Shown here piece by piece: positions 1 to 8,592 of a DNA stretch of 64,000 nucleotides (positions are counted from its first letter, which is position 1; each line of letters starts with the position of its first letter). The position numbers were made by a program, and so were the translations under genes. This DNA is from Stenotrophomonas sp. 704A1 (GTDB taxonomy: Bacteria; Pseudomonadota; Gammaproteobacteria; Xanthomonadales; Xanthomonadaceae): NCBI RefSeq assembly GCF_030549525.1, contig NZ_CP130831.1, positions 3,063,501 to 3,127,500 of the forward strand. Direction: 5' to 3'. The notes under the pieces were generated by a model that had not been told where the DNA came from, searched no databases, and saw nothing but the letters and a program-made list of their open reading frames with translations.

Positions 1-42
1 TTCACGGGCGACGTCTTTGATTGTGATGGCTGCCTTGTTCAC
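1..42 (-). CDS. LacI-family transcriptional regulator (N-terminal 14 codons only)
   Basis: Only the first 14 codons are in the window. Reading leftwards from a GTG at 42, they give V-N-K-A-A-I-T-I-K-D-V-A-R-E. The T-I-K-D-V-A-R-E segment is the classic first helix of the LacI/GalR helix-turn-helix. A GGAGGG Shine-Dalgarno sits about 8 bases upstream of the GTG. A LacI-type operator lies 45 bp upstream (87-100), suggesting autoregulation. The effector and regulon cannot be told because the ligand-binding domain is outside the window. Confidence 0.8.
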   Translation of the reverse strand, partial: MNKAAITIKDVARE

Positions 43-86
43 GAAGCCGCCCTCCACGGCTTGGATCTACCAGCATTGGCGCGGAA

Positions 87-100
87 TGTAAGCGTTTCCA
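87..100. promoter_or_regulatory. LacI/GalR-family operator
   Basis: The 14-mer TGTAAGCGTTTCCA fits the LacI/GalR operator pattern TGnAAnCGnTTnCA with its central CG. It lies between bolA (ends 207) and the start of the LacI-family gene at 42, in its probable promoter. That position fits autoregulation. This is inferred from pattern only. Confidence 0.65.
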
Positions 101-206
101 TCCGCGCTTGTAAACAGTCCGTTAGGCGAATGTCCCACAACGGACACAGAAACCTGTCCTCGACCGGCCCCTGCCGGGACCGGCCAGGACACCACAGGAC
201 AAGGGC

Positions 207-482
207 TCAGCCTTGTTCTGACGGTGTCCTTGCGTCGATGGACAGAGCGTGGATATCGGTATCCATCAGCGACCCCAGCGCGGCGTAGACCGCACGGTGA
301 CGGGCCAGCGGGGCCAGTCCGGTGAAGCGGTCGCTGACCACCCGCACGTTGAAATGGCCGCGGCCATCGCGTGCACCGGCGTGGCCGGCATGGCGATGGC
401 TGTCATCCTCGATGTCCAGCACGCTGGGGGCCAGCGCCTGCTGCAATGCATCACGGATCTGCTCGATCCGCCGCGCGTTCAT
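207..482 (-). CDS. bolA: BolA-family protein
   Basis: A 91-residue protein with the small alpha/beta (class II KH-like) BolA fold. It has an N-terminal helix (I-E-Q-I-R-D-A-L), a central [11 protein letters not shown] strand region and the following [11 protein letters not shown] helix, whose histidine is the usual iron-sulfur/glutaredoxin ligand position. BolA proteins partner monothiol glutaredoxins in iron-sulfur trafficking and are linked to stress morphology. Its ATG overlaps the stop of the upstream YciI gene by 4 bp (ATGA), so the two are translationally coupled. Several BolA paralogs exist in proteobacteria, so the exact paralog is not certain. Confidence 0.85.
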   Translation of the reverse strand: MNARRIEQIRDALQQALAPSVLDIEDDSHRHAGHAGARDGRGHFNVRVVSDRFTGLAPLARHRAVYAALGSLMDTDIHALSIDARTPSEQG

Positions 483-778
483 GGCAGCACCTTGCGGAAC
501 GGACGCACCTGCACCCGGGCGTAGACCCCGGCAGCCACGTACGGGTCGGCCTCGGCCCAGGCCTGGGCCGCCGCCAGCGAATCGAAGCCGGCAATCACCA
601 CCGAGCCGCTGAAACCGGCCGGACCGGGGTCTTCACTGTCGATCGCCGGGCATGGCCCGGCCAGCAGCAGCCGGCCCTCATCGCGCAGCGCGGTCAGCCG
701 CGCCAGGTGTTCAGGCCGCGCCTGCAGCCGCTGCGCCAGTACATCCTGGCCGTCATACCCTTCAATCACATACCACAC
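479..778 (-). CDS. YciI-family protein
   Basis: A 99-residue protein of the YciI (dimeric alpha/beta barrel) family. It starts W-Y-V-I-E-G-Y-D-G, has the family's [11 protein letters not shown] segment near residue 25, the G-R-L-L-L-A-G-P strand, and an [11 protein letters not shown] helix before the C-terminal strand. I chose the GTG at 778 because GAGGAG lies about 7 bases upstream, and the length then matches the family. No catalytic role is established for most YciI proteins. It overlaps bolA by 4 bp and is probably its operon partner. Confidence 0.85.
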   Translation of the reverse strand: MWYVIEGYDGQDVLAQRLQARPEHLARLTALRDEGRLLLAGPCPAIDSEDPGPAGFSGSVVIAGFDSLAAAQAWAEADPYVAAGVYARVQVRPFRKVLP

Positions 779-1153
779 CGGCAGCTCCTCGCTCGTGTTG
801 CTGGACGCTGCCGATTCTAGCCAATGCCGGCCGCCGCCCGGCCGTTGCTGGACACTGGCCCGGCAAAGGCTTACCCTAGGGTCCATTGCACGTGGCTGGA
901 TGCAGCAGCCCGTCGGTTTTTGCGGCCAACGCAGCCCCCGACGACCGATCCGCTGCTTCGAACCGGCCCACCGACCGGGCCACGTAGACGACCTCCCCGT
1001 AGTTCTGTCGCTGCCGTGTCCTGCGGCGCGTCCTGCTGTTTGATGTGTGGAACCGCGCCGAACGTGGCGTGCCTGGTGTCCTGGGAGTCCGTGGCGCATG
1101 CCCGGCGTACCCGGTCACCGCGACTGGTCCGTTGCAATCCTGATGTCCATTAG
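779..1153. other. 375-bp intergenic region, no gene seen
   Basis: This region separates the minus-strand yciI-bolA pair from scpA on the plus strand, so it must hold two divergent promoters. The open frames across it have no Shine-Dalgarno and no recognisable family. I see no tRNA, convincing terminator or perfect operator. Confidence 0.4.
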
Positions 1154-2059
1154 ATGACTTCCGAACTCGCGCTCGACGCGAACCCGCCAACCCGGCCGCC
1201 CGCCCCCCAGCAGCAGGAAATGCCGCTGGCCGTGGTGCATGGGCAACCGGTCCTGCAGATTCCGCAGGACCTGTACATCCCGCCGGATGCGCTGGAAGTC
1301 ATCCTGGATGCCTTCGAAGGACCGCTGGACCTGCTGCTGTACCTGATCCGCCGGCAGAACCTGGATGTCCTGGACATTCCGGTGGCCGAGATTACCCGCC
1401 AGTACGTGGAATACATCACCGTGATGCGCGAGCTGCGCTTCGAGCTGGCGGCCGAGTACCTGGTGATGGCGGCGATCCTGGCCGAGGTGAAGTCGCGCAT
1501 GCTGCTGCCGCGCCCCCCCAGCGTGGAGGGTGAGGAAGCCGATCCGCGTGCGGAGCTGGTGCGCCGGCTGCAGGAATACGAGCGGTTCAAGCAGGCCGCC
1601 GAGGACATCGATGCCCTGCCCCGGCAGGACCGCGATACCAGCCTGGCGCATGCCTTCATGCCCGAACGCGCTGCGGTGAAGCTGCCGCCGCCGGTCGAGC
1701 TGAAGGAAATGCTGATGGCCCTGCACGACGTGCTCAAGCGCGCCGAGCTGTTCAGTGGCCACGCGATCAAGCGCGAGGCACTGAGCGTGCGGCAGCGCAT
1801 GGGAGAAGTGCTGGGACGGCTGGAAGATGGCCGGTTCTATCGTTTTGAGAGCCTGTTCACCGCCGAGGAAGGCAAGCTGGGCGTGCTGGTCACGTTTCTG
1901 GCGGTGCTGGAGCTGGCCAAGGAGCAGCTGCTGGACCTGGTCCAGGAAGAGCCGCTGGCGCCGATCTACGTGAAGTCCCTGGCTGCCGGCAATACCAATG
2001 CCCCGCTGCAGTTCAGCAGCGAGTTCGACGACAACGACGCCGCCAATGAAAACGAGTGA
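1154..2059 (+). CDS. scpA: Segregation and condensation protein A (ScpA kleisin)
   Basis: ScpA is the kleisin subunit that, with ScpB, bridges the SMC dimer in chromosome condensation. The 301-residue product has a disordered, Pro/Gln-rich N-terminal extension of about 45 residues. Then comes the kleisin core with the hallmark F-E-G-P-L-D-L-L-L-Y-L-I-R-R (about residue 55) and the I-T-R-Q-Y-V-E-Y segment. The C-terminal winged-helix part includes the V-T-F-L-A-V-L-E-L motif near residue 245. It is followed 13 bp later by scpB, the conserved pairing. The ATG at 1154 has no strong Shine-Dalgarno; an internal ATG after AGGAA (codon 23) is an alternative start. Confidence 0.95.
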   Translation: MTSELALDANPPTRPPAPQQQEMPLAVVHGQPVLQIPQDLYIPPDALEVILDAFEGPLDLLLYLIRRQNLDVLDIPVAEITRQYVEYITVMRELRFELAAEYLVMAAILAEVKSRMLLPRPPSVEGEEADPRAELVRRLQEYERFKQAAEDIDALPRQDRDTSLAHAFMPERAAVKLPPPVELKEMLMALHDVLKRAELFSGHAIKREALSVRQRMGEVLGRLEDGRFYRFESLFTAEEGKLGVLVTFLAVLELAKEQLLDLVQEEPLAPIYVKSLAAGNTNAPLQFSSEFDDNDAANENE

Positions 2060-2072
2060 GCGCTGACTGCCG

Positions 2073-2945
2073 ATGGATCAACCGCTGATCGACCGCATTG
2101 TCGAGGGTGCGCTGCTGGCGTCCAGCCAGCCGCTGACCCTGGCCCAGCTGAAGGACCTGTTCCCCGAAGAGGAGCCGGCGCCGCCGGGCAGCATCGAGCG
2201 TGCGCTGGAACGCCTGCGCGAGGCCTGTGCCGGCCGCGGCGTGGAACTGGTCGAGGTCGCCTCCGGCTTCCGTTACCAGGTCACCGGCGAAGTGCACGGC
2301 TGGATCAGCCGGCTGTGGACCGAGCGCAAGACCCGCTATACCCGCGCCACCCTGGAAACGCTGGCGTTGATCGCCTACCGGCAACCGATCACCCGCGGCG
2401 AGATCGAACAGGTGCGCGGCGTGGCGGTCAGCAGCAACATCATCCAGGCCCTGGAAGAGCGCGAGTGGATCCGCGTGGTCGGCCATCGCGACGTACCCGG
2501 CAAGCCGGCCCTGTTCGGCACCACCAAGGGCTTCCTGGACTACTTCGGGCTCAAGCGCCTGGACGAACTGCCGCCGCTGTCCGAACTGAAGGACCTGGGC
2601 GAGCTGGAACCGCAGCTGGCCCTGGATCGCGATGCACCGCCGACGGCCAGTGCCGACGGCCCGGACCTGGGCGCCGACCCGGACGCTGCTGCAAATGACG
2701 ACGCCGGCCCCAGCGCCGGCGACACCCCGGATTCCGCTGCCGCAGATGCTGCGGCGGCCGACAACGAGCAAGCACCTTCGCCCTCCGATGATGGGCACCC
2801 CGATTCCGCGCCGGGCGAGCGCGCGGTGACAGTGAACGAACGCGAAGACAACGCCGTCGCGACGACGACCGTGGCTGTTGACCAAGCCGATTCCGAACCA
2901 GAGGCCGACCTCGAAACCGTCGGCCGGAGCAAAACTGATGAGTGA
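2073..2945 (+). CDS. scpB: Segregation and condensation protein B (ScpB) with long acidic tail
   Basis: ScpB forms a dimer of paired winged helices that binds ScpA and completes the SMC-ScpAB condensin. Residues 1 to about 185 are the usual ScpB core, with the recognisable E-T-L-A-L-I-A-Y-R-Q-P-I-T-R-G-E-I-E segment near residue 95 and the F-L-D-Y-F-G-L near 155. After the core comes an unusual 100-residue tail rich in Asp, Ala, Pro and Ser, probably disordered. The gene lies between scpA and rluB, and its last 8 bases overlap the rluB start, so the three are one operon. Confidence 0.95.
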   Translation: MDQPLIDRIVEGALLASSQPLTLAQLKDLFPEEEPAPPGSIERALERLREACAGRGVELVEVASGFRYQVTGEVHGWISRLWTERKTRYTRATLETLALIAYRQPITRGEIEQVRGVAVSSNIIQALEEREWIRVVGHRDVPGKPALFGTTKGFLDYFGLKRLDELPPLSELKDLGELEPQLALDRDAPPTASADGPDLGADPDAAANDDAGPSAGDTPDSAAADAAAADNEQAPSPSDDGHPDSAPGERAVTVNEREDNAVATTTVAVDQADSEPEADLETVGRSKTDE

Positions 2946-4611
2946 CACCCCCCGCAAGACCTCGCTGAACAAGCTCTCGCTCAAGCGCGAAGCAACCTCC
3001 GAACAGTTCAAGCTGGAAGAACGCCTGCACAAGGTCCTGGCCCAGGCCGGCCTGGGCTCGCGCCGTGCGCTGGAACAGCGCATCGCCGAAGGCCTGGTCA
3101 AGGTCAACGGTGAAGTCGCGCAGACCGGCATGTCGGTCAAGAGCGGCGACAGGATCGAACTGGACGGCCGTGGCTTCGTCGCCACCGCACTGAGCGAACC
3201 CTCGCGCGTGCTGGTCTACAACAAGCCGGAAGGCGAAGTGACCACCCGCGAAGATCCCGAAGGTCGCCCGACCGTGTTCGAATCGCTGCCGCCGCTGAAG
3301 GGCGCGCGCTGGATCGCGATCGGCCGGCTGGACATCAACACCACCGGCCTGCTGCTGGCCACCACCGACGGTGAGCTGGCCAATGCCATGATGCACCCGT
3401 CGTTCGAGGTCGAACGCGAGTACGTGGTGCGCGTGCGCGCCCCGGAAGGCGAGGAGAAGGTCTCCGACGCCATCGTCGACCGCCTCGCCCGCGGCGTTGC
3501 GCTGGAAGACGGCCCGGCCAAGTTCGATGAGATCGAACGTATCGGCGGCACCGATTCACACGACTGGTTCCGCGTGGTGGTGAAGGAAGGCCGCAACCGC
3601 GAAGTCCGCCGCCTGTGGGAATCGCAGGGCTGCCAGGTCAGCCGCCTCAAGCGCACCCGCTACGGCAAGGTCAGCCTGCCGCGCGAACTGGCCCGTGGCC
3701 AGTCGGTCGAGCTGCCGGGCACCCAGGTCGAAGCGCTGCGCGCCCAGCTGAAGCTGGAAGAAGGCGCGCCTTCGGCGCTGACCCTGCAGCCGGTGATCGG
3801 CCAGCGCCGCGCCGCCAAGACCACCGTGCGCGTGCGCGAAGGTGGCCGTGGCAACGCCTACGTCAACGGCCACAGCACCGCCGATGAAGGCCGCGAACTG
3901 CGTCGCTTCGACAACGTCCGCGAAGACCGCGGCCGCGGTCGCGGTGGCAAGGCCGGCGGTGGTTTCAAGGGCGGCCTGACGGTGAGCGGTGAAGCGGCGG
4001 CCAAGCAGTCGCAGCGCCCGTTCAAGCAGCGCGCGCCGAAGAACGACCGTTCGCTGCCGGAAGGCAACCCGGCCGCGTTCCGCACCTGGTACGTGCCGGA
4101 CGGTGTCAGCACCGGCCCGAGCGGCCACCGCAACGCCGGCCCGGGCGCACGTGGCCCCGGCGCGCGTGGTCCGGGTGCAGGCGGCCAGGGCCGCCCCTAC
4201 GGCAAGCCGAAGGGTCCGGGCGCCGGTGGTGGCCAGGGCCGTGGCGGTTTCGGGGGTGAAGGTCGTGGCGGCGCCGGTGGCGGTGGCCAGGGGCGTCCGG
4301 CCGGTGCCGGCAACCGCTCGCAGGGCCAGGGCAACAAGCACCCGTACGGCCATCCGGGCAACGCCCCGAGCTTCCCGTCCGACCACGCCACCCCGGGCTT
4401 CAATCCGTATGGCAACGCGCGTCCGGCCGGCAATGGTCGTCCGGGCGGTCACGCCAACGCCCGCCCCGGTGGCAATCGGGGCCCGGGCGGCAACCGTGGC
4501 CCGGGCGGTCCCGGCGGTAACCGGGGTCCCGGCGGCCCGGGTGGCAACCGTGGCCCCGGCGGCAACCGCGGCCCCGGCGGCCCGCGTCGCAGCGGCCCGC
4601 GCGGCGGCTGA
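2938..4611 (+). CDS. rluB: 23S rRNA pseudouridine(2605) synthase RluB with long Gly/Arg/Pro tail
   Basis: RluB converts U2605 of 23S rRNA to pseudouridine. An S4 RNA-binding domain occupies about residues 28-85 ([14 protein letters not shown]). The RsuA/RluB catalytic domain follows, with the nucleophile Asp132 in G-R-L-D-I-N-T-T-G and the [11 protein letters not shown] motif. I start at ATG 2938, overlapping the scpB stop, because the S4 domain then begins at the usual distance. The catalytic part ends near residue 260. The remaining 300 residues are low complexity, and the last 150 are dominated by Gly, Arg, Pro and Asn, like RGG RNA-binding tails. Total 557 residues, far longer than E. coli RluB (about 290). 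Confidence 0.93.
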   Translation: MSDTPRKTSLNKLSLKREATSEQFKLEERLHKVLAQAGLGSRRALEQRIAEGLVKVNGEVAQTGMSVKSGDRIELDGRGFVATALSEPSRVLVYNKPEGEVTTREDPEGRPTVFESLPPLKGARWIAIGRLDINTTGLLLATTDGELANAMMHPSFEVEREYVVRVRAPEGEEKVSDAIVDRLARGVALEDGPAKFDEIERIGGTDSHDWFRVVVKEGRNREVRRLWESQGCQVSRLKRTRYGKVSLPRELARGQSVELPGTQVEALRAQLKLEEGAPSALTLQPVIGQRRAAKTTVRVREGGRGNAYVNGHSTADEGRELRRFDNVREDRGRGRGGKAGGGFKGGLTVSGEAAAKQSQRPFKQRAPKNDRSLPEGNPAAFRTWYVPDGVSTGPSGHRNAGPGARGPGARGPGAGGQGRPYGKPKGPGAGGGQGRGGFGGEGRGGAGGGGQGRPAGAGNRSQGQGNKHPYGHPGNAPSFPSDHATPGFNPYGNARPAGNGRPGGHANARPGGNRGPGGNRGPGGPGGNRGPGGPGGNRGPGGNRGPGGPRRSGPRGG

Positions 4612-4638
4612 TCCCACCTCACCAGGACGGAACGATCG

Positions 4639-5361
4639 ATGACACGGATGTTGTCCCTGGGCGCCCGCATGGGCGCCCTGCTGCTCCTCACGCTGGTGGC
4701 GGGCGGCTGCGAACGCACCGCCAACCGCCTCAAGCAGGAACTGGCCGCCAGGCAGAACCCGTGGCCGGAATCTTCCCCGCTGCACGCCCCCACGGATCGG
4801 ATGGTGCGCCGGCTGATCGTCGATCCGCGCTATGCGCAGCGCATCAGGCAGGCCGGCAGCAAGGGGAAAGCCGCACAGGCCGGCACCCAGCTGACCCTCG
4901 ACGGCATCGCACGATTGCCGCCGCAGCGCCTGGAACAACGCGCCAGGATCATGGCCAGCATCCTGCACGCCATGCCGGTGGAGGACTGCGCGCGCAGTGC
5001 CCGTGCGACCACCGCTGCCGACGTGTCACAGCTGAGCACACTGTTCTTCGCCCAGCTTGAAAAACTCCCGCCTGCGGATATCGACGCGTGGTTCGAGATG
5101 AGCTACGAGGCCGGCATCGCCGAGCTGGAACAACGCCCGCCGAGCACGGTCAGCGAGGCGCAGATCCAGGCGGCATCGGAAGCCTTCATGGCCAGCCTGC
5201 CCAGCGACGCGGCGCGTTCCCGCGCCATGGCCATCATGCCGCAGATGGAAACGGCCACACCGGCTGACGCCTGCTGGGCCTCGCGCACGATGTTCGACGC
5301 CGTAGCCACCCTGCCCAAGCCGCATCGTGGCACCCTGGCCTGGTTGCTGGCCCAGCAGTAA
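4639..5361 (+). CDS. Putative lipoprotein of unknown function
   Basis: A 240-residue product with a lipoprotein signal: a positively charged start, the hydrophobic stretch [11 protein letters not shown], and a lipobox ending in Cys27 (V-A-G-G-C). The mature part is helical and charged, with no motif I recognise; Cys residues recur near 115 and 215. It probably sits in the outer or inner membrane facing the periplasm. It lies 27 bp after rluB on the same strand and may be read through from that operon. AGGA about 10 bases before the ATG supports the start. Confidence 0.75.
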   Translation: MTRMLSLGARMGALLLLTLVAGGCERTANRLKQELAARQNPWPESSPLHAPTDRMVRRLIVDPRYAQRIRQAGSKGKAAQAGTQLTLDGIARLPPQRLEQRARIMASILHAMPVEDCARSARATTAADVSQLSTLFFAQLEKLPPADIDAWFEMSYEAGIAELEQRPPSTVSEAQIQAASEAFMASLPSDAARSRAMAIMPQMETATPADACWASRTMFDAVATLPKPHRGTLAWLLAQQ

Positions 5362-5525
5362 GCCGTCGTAGGCGGTGTGAGCCACCGAAGCCCGGTTCCG
5401 ACCCGGCCTGCAGTGGGGCGCGCACGTCGGAATTGTTTGAAAACGTGCAGTTCGTGCCAGAAGGCGACGCAATCGGCGCGCCCGCTTCGTATCGTGAGGT
5501 CTCCTACCCACAGGAGGCAACGTTG

Positions 5526-5771
5526 ATGGCCTGGCATACAAGCCGTTCTGCCCTGACGATCGTCGACCCCAGCAACAGCTGGTGGACCACCCTCTACGAC
5601 CCCGGCGACACGGTACCGGTCTCGGGGATCTACAGCTGCCAAGGCTGCAGGAGCGAGATCACCTGCAAGCAGGGCGAAGCATTTCCCCCGCGCTCGCACC
5701 ACCCGCATCTGCCGAACGAAGGCATGCTGCGCTGGCGACTCATCGTGCGTACCAACGCACAGGTCATCTGA
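5526..5771 (+). CDS. Small cysteine-containing protein (protein L-like)
   Basis: An 81-residue protein with a C-x2-C pair (S-C-Q-G-C) followed by another Cys seven residues later (I-T-C-K-Q-G-E) and a His pair (S-H-H-P-H), which suggests a small metal-binding fold. It resembles the short proteins annotated 'protein L' in many bacteria, from the G-I-Y-x-C-x2-C and F-P-P pattern. The function of that family is unknown to me. ATG 5526 is preceded at good distance by AGGAGG; an in-frame ATG at 5433 has no such site. Confidence 0.7.
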   Translation: MAWHTSRSALTIVDPSNSWWTTLYDPGDTVPVSGIYSCQGCRSEITCKQGEAFPPRSHHPHLPNEGMLRWRLIVRTNAQVI

Positions 5772-5845
5772 CGCAGACACAGGGACGCCGGGGACCACGT
5801 CGTCCGTGCCGCACACGACCGATCCCTTCCGTCCCCTTTCTGCGC

Positions 5846-6283
5846 TCAGCGGCGACTGATAGTGAAGGCGGCGCCGTCCACGCCCAGGTCCCACCCCTTG
5901 CCGGTACCGGACAGGGCCAGCGAGATATCGCCCTTGGTCATCACCTGCGCGTTGCTGGACTTCACCGCGCCGGCATGGGCGCCGACCGACGCATAGGTGC
6001 CCAGCAGCTCACCGACGCTGCTGGCGCCGGTGAAGCTGCCACGGCCGTCGGTGATCTTCGATTTGCCGACGGTCAGGCCGCCGCCCTTGAGCTGGATCCG
6101 CACCGGCATGCTGGCGCCATTGCTGCAGCGGATGGTGCCGTTGCCGGACGCGGTCTTGTAGATCAGCGACCAGCCGGACAGGTTGTAGCGCAGCTGGCAA
6201 TCCAGATTGCCACCGGCCTGCGCGGCCGGGGCCACGGCGGCGGCGGCCAGCGCCAGCAGCAGGGCAAAGGGCTTGGTGTTCAT
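5846..6283 (-). CDS. Secreted protein of unknown function
   Basis: A 145-residue protein with a clear Sec signal peptide: M-N-T-K-P-F, then an Ala/Leu-rich core, with cleavage likely after A-A-Q-A-G near residue 24. The mature part is rich in Gly, Ser and Thr with two Cys about 25 residues apart that could form a disulfide. The alternating pattern suggests an all-beta fold. I do not recognise a named family. A GGAAG sits 7 bases before the ATG. It is convergent with the small protein gene ending at 5771. Confidence 0.7.
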   Translation of the reverse strand: MNTKPFALLLALAAAAVAPAAQAGGNLDCQLRYNLSGWSLIYKTASGNGTIRCSNGASMPVRIQLKGGGLTVGKSKITDGRGSFTGASSVGELLGTYASVGAHAGAVKSSNAQVMTKGDISLALSGTGKGWDLGVDGAAFTISRR

Positions 6284-6407
6284 CGGCGGACTTCCACTTC
6301 GATCAGACTGCCGGCGAATCTAGCAGCGCGCACGTGCAGGGAGAATGCAGGCGCGGGCAACGATGCGGGCAGTGTTCAGGCGCCCGCGCCGGTCCTGCCC
6401 TGCCCAG

Positions 6408-7214
6408 TCAGGCCCGATCGCCCAGCTGGAAGCTGTCGGCATCGAGCATCGCCGGGAAGCGTGCGCGGTGCGCGGCCAGCGCCTCGGCCGGAATGGTGGT
6501 GGTGACCACCTGTTCGCGCTCGCGGATCTCCACCTGCGGCTGGCCGAGGAAATCGATCACGGCGCTGTCGCCGGCGTAATGCAGCTGGTTGCCGTCCACG
6601 CCGACGCGGTTGACCGCGGCCACGAAGCACAGGTTCTCGATCGCCCGCGCGCGCAGCAGGGTCTTCCACGCGTAGGCACGCGCCGACGGCCAGTTGGCGA
6701 CGAAGATCTGCAGGTCGAAATCCATCTGCCCGGCCCGCTCCACGTTGTAGCGGTTGCGGCAGAACACCGGGAAACGCAGGTCGTAGCAGACCTGCGGATT
6801 GATCCGCCAGCCCTTCCATTCCACGCTCAAACGGTCGCGGCCGGCAGCATAGCGCTCGTGCTCGCCGCCATAACGGAACAGGTGGCGCTTGTCGTAGTAC
6901 TGCAGGTCGCCGTCGGGCGTGGCGAACAGCAGGCGGTTGTAGACGCCCTCGCCCTCGCGCAGCTGCACGCTGCCGATCACCGCCGCGTCCAGCGCCCTGG
7001 CCTGTTCACGCACCCAGGCCACGGTCGGGCCGTCCATGCCTTCGGCCTGGGCAATGGCCTCGTTGGAAAAACCGCTGGTGAAGGTCTCCGGCAGGATCAC
7101 CAGGTCGGTGCTGCCGGCCAGCGGCGCCAGCAACGCGCCGTAGTACTCCCGGTTGCCCGCCGGGTCATGCCAGCGGGTGTCGCCTTGCACGAGGGAAATG
7201 CGCAGGTCCTGCAT
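6408..7214 (-). CDS. yafV: Omega-amidase / nitrilase-superfamily amidohydrolase (YafV/Nit2-like)
   Basis: A nitrilase-superfamily amidase of 268 residues. The catalytic Glu-Lys-Cys set is visible: Glu in L-P-E-T-F-T-S-G-F (about residue 45), Lys in Y-Y-D-K-R-H-L-F (about 110) and Cys in P-Q-V-C-Y-D-L-R-F-P (about 147). YafV/Nit2 enzymes hydrolyse the alpha-ketoamide left after transamination (2-oxosuccinamate, or alpha-ketoglutaramate after glutamine-dependent transamination). The neighbouring aminotransferase fits: it would re-aminate ketomethylthiobutyrate using glutamine and YafV would remove the product. GGAG lies 8 bases before the second of two close ATGs, so I start at 7214 rather than 7220. 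Confidence 0.88.
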   Translation of the reverse strand: MQDLRISLVQGDTRWHDPAGNREYYGALLAPLAGSTDLVILPETFTSGFSNEAIAQAEGMDGPTVAWVREQARALDAAVIGSVQLREGEGVYNRLLFATPDGDLQYYDKRHLFRYGGEHERYAAGRDRLSVEWKGWRINPQVCYDLRFPVFCRNRYNVERAGQMDFDLQIFVANWPSARAYAWKTLLRARAIENLCFVAAVNRVGVDGNQLHYAGDSAVIDFLGQPQVEIREREQVVTTTIPAEALAAHRARFPAMLDADSFQLGDRA

Positions 7215-7228
7215 CGTCATCGCTCCGC

Positions 7229-8377
7229 TTACAGCAGGCGCAGGCGTTCGATCGCCGCGTCCAGGGTGGCCTCGTTCTTGGCGAAGCACAGGCGCACCAG
7301 GCGCTGGCCCACCGGCGCGGTCTCGTAGAACGGTGACAGCGGAATGGCGGTCACGCCCTTCTCGACGGTCAGCCACTTCACGAATTCGTGGTCGGGCAGA
7401 TCGCTGATGGCCGAATAGTCGACCAGCTGGAAATAGCCGCCCGGCACCGGCAGCGGCTTCAGGCGGGTGCCGGCCAGCTGCTCGCGGAAGCGGTCGCGCT
7501 TGGCCTGGTAGAACGCGCCCAGTTCCAGGTGGTGCCCGGGTTCGTCGCGGATCATCGCGGCAAAGCCGTACTGGGCCGGGCCGAAGCTGGTGAAGGTGTT
7601 GTACTGGTGCACCTTTCGGAACTCGGCGGTCAGCAGCGGCGGCGCCACCGCGTAGCCGATCTTCCAGCCGGTGCAGTGGTAGGTCTTGCCGAAGCTGGAG
7701 ATGACGAAGGTGCGCTCGCGCAGTTCCGGGTAGCGCAGCGCCGATTCGTGGCGGCGGCCGTCATAGATGATGTGCTCGTACACCTCATCGGAGATCAGGT
7801 AGATCTGCGTGCCGCGCAGTACATCGGCCAGCGCCTGCATGTCGGCCTCGTCCAGCATCGCGCCGGACGGGTTGTGCGGGGTGTTGACCATCAGCAGGCG
7901 GGTGCGCGGGGTGATCGCCGCACGCACGCGGTCCCAGTCGACGGCGAAGGTCTGCGGGTCCAGCGGCACGTGCACGGCGGTGGCACCGGCCAGCTCGATG
8001 GCCGGTTCATAGCAGTCGTAGGCCGGATCCAGCACGATTACTTCCTCGCCAGCACGCACCACGGCGTGGATGGCGTTGAAGATCGCCTCGGTGGCACCGC
8101 TGGTGACGGTGATCTCGGTGTCCGGGTCGATCGTCGCGCCGTACAGGTCCAGTGACTTCTGCGCGATGGCCTGGCGCAGCGGCGCCACGCCGGTCATCGG
8201 CGGGTACTGGTTCAGGCCGGCGGCCATCGCCCGGGTGGTTTCGTCGATCAGGCGCTGCGGCGCGGAAAAATCCGGAAACCCCTGGCCCAGGTTGACTGCG
8301 CCGTGTTCGGCAGCGAGCTGGGACATCACGGTGAAGATCGTGGTACCGACCTTGGGCAGCTTGGTGGTGGGTTGCAT
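7229..8377 (-). CDS. ybdL: Methionine aminotransferase-type PLP enzyme (YbdL-like)
   Basis: A fold-type I, class I/II aminotransferase of 382 residues. Family signatures include N-L-G-Q-G-F-P-D-F near residue 28, the T-S-G-A-T-E-A-I segment (phosphate binding), [17 protein letters not shown], the PLP lysine in [15 protein letters not shown], and the C-terminal R-L-C-F-A-K-N. The G-K-T-Y-H-x-T-G-W-K segment is typical of YbdL and kynurenine/glutamine transaminase K relatives. Paired with the omega-amidase gene 14 bp downstream it suggests methionine salvage: 4-methylthio-2-oxobutanoate to methionine. Start ATG 8377 matches family length. Confidence 0.87.
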   Translation of the reverse strand: MQPTTKLPKVGTTIFTVMSQLAAEHGAVNLGQGFPDFSAPQRLIDETTRAMAAGLNQYPPMTGVAPLRQAIAQKSLDLYGATIDPDTEITVTSGATEAIFNAIHAVVRAGEEVIVLDPAYDCYEPAIELAGATAVHVPLDPQTFAVDWDRVRAAITPRTRLLMVNTPHNPSGAMLDEADMQALADVLRGTQIYLISDEVYEHIIYDGRRHESALRYPELRERTFVISSFGKTYHCTGWKIGYAVAPPLLTAEFRKVHQYNTFTSFGPAQYGFAAMIRDEPGHHLELGAFYQAKRDRFREQLAGTRLKPLPVPGGYFQLVDYSAISDLPDHEFVKWLTVEKGVTAIPLSPFYETAPVGQRLVRLCFAKNEATLDAAIERLRLL

Positions 8378-8445
8378 CGGCCTGGGCTGTGGGGGAACAA
8401 GGGCTGGAAGTGTACGAAATCCGGGCCCTGCCTGCGGCGCCGACG

Positions 8446-8535
8446 GTACCGCCGGGTCATGCCCGGCGGCTGTTTGTAGATGCAATGCGACCAGGATGCC
8501 GCGCTTCGCGCTCGCCGGGCATGGCCCGGCACTAC
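8446..8535. repeat. SMAG-type REP pair (inverted dimer)
   Basis: Two palindromic units face each other. The first (8446-8469) has a GTAC-headed C-G-C-C-G-G-G stem; the second (8513-8535) is the inverted unit ending in CTAC. The stem core GCCGGGCATGGCCCGGC matches the SMAG (GTAG) elements of S. maltophilia. It lies between ybdL and ccmA, which diverge, and could fold into a long hairpin in RNA. Confidence 0.75.
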
Positions 8536-8552
8536 CCGGTCACATTCGCCGC

Positions 8553-8558
8553 TACAAT
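8553..8558 (+). promoter_or_regulatory. Possible -10 element for the ccm operon
   Basis: TACAAT lies about 35 bp upstream of the ccmA start, just after the SMAG pair. No good -35 hexamer is seen 17 bp upstream, so an activator may be needed or the true promoter may lie elsewhere. Confidence 0.35.
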
Positions 8559-8592
8559 TGCCATCGCACTCCGGCATGAAGATCCCTGCGCC

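Noticed and set aside
824..1153. Open frames across the gap before scpA
   Set aside because: No Shine-Dalgarno, no conserved motif, and Arg/Pro/Cys-rich composition unlike real proteins here.
2878..2937. Upstream in-frame ATG for rluB
   Set aside because: It would extend the protein into scpB without any family counterpart; ATG 2938 overlapping the scpB stop is the normal coupled start.
4100..4611. Gly/Arg/Pro repeats at the end of rluB as a possible separate gene or repeat element
   Set aside because: The frame is continuous with the enzyme and ends in one stop codon.
8521..8592. Earlier ATG at 8521 as the ccmA start
   Set aside because: It lies inside a SMAG unit and would add residues with no counterpart in the family.
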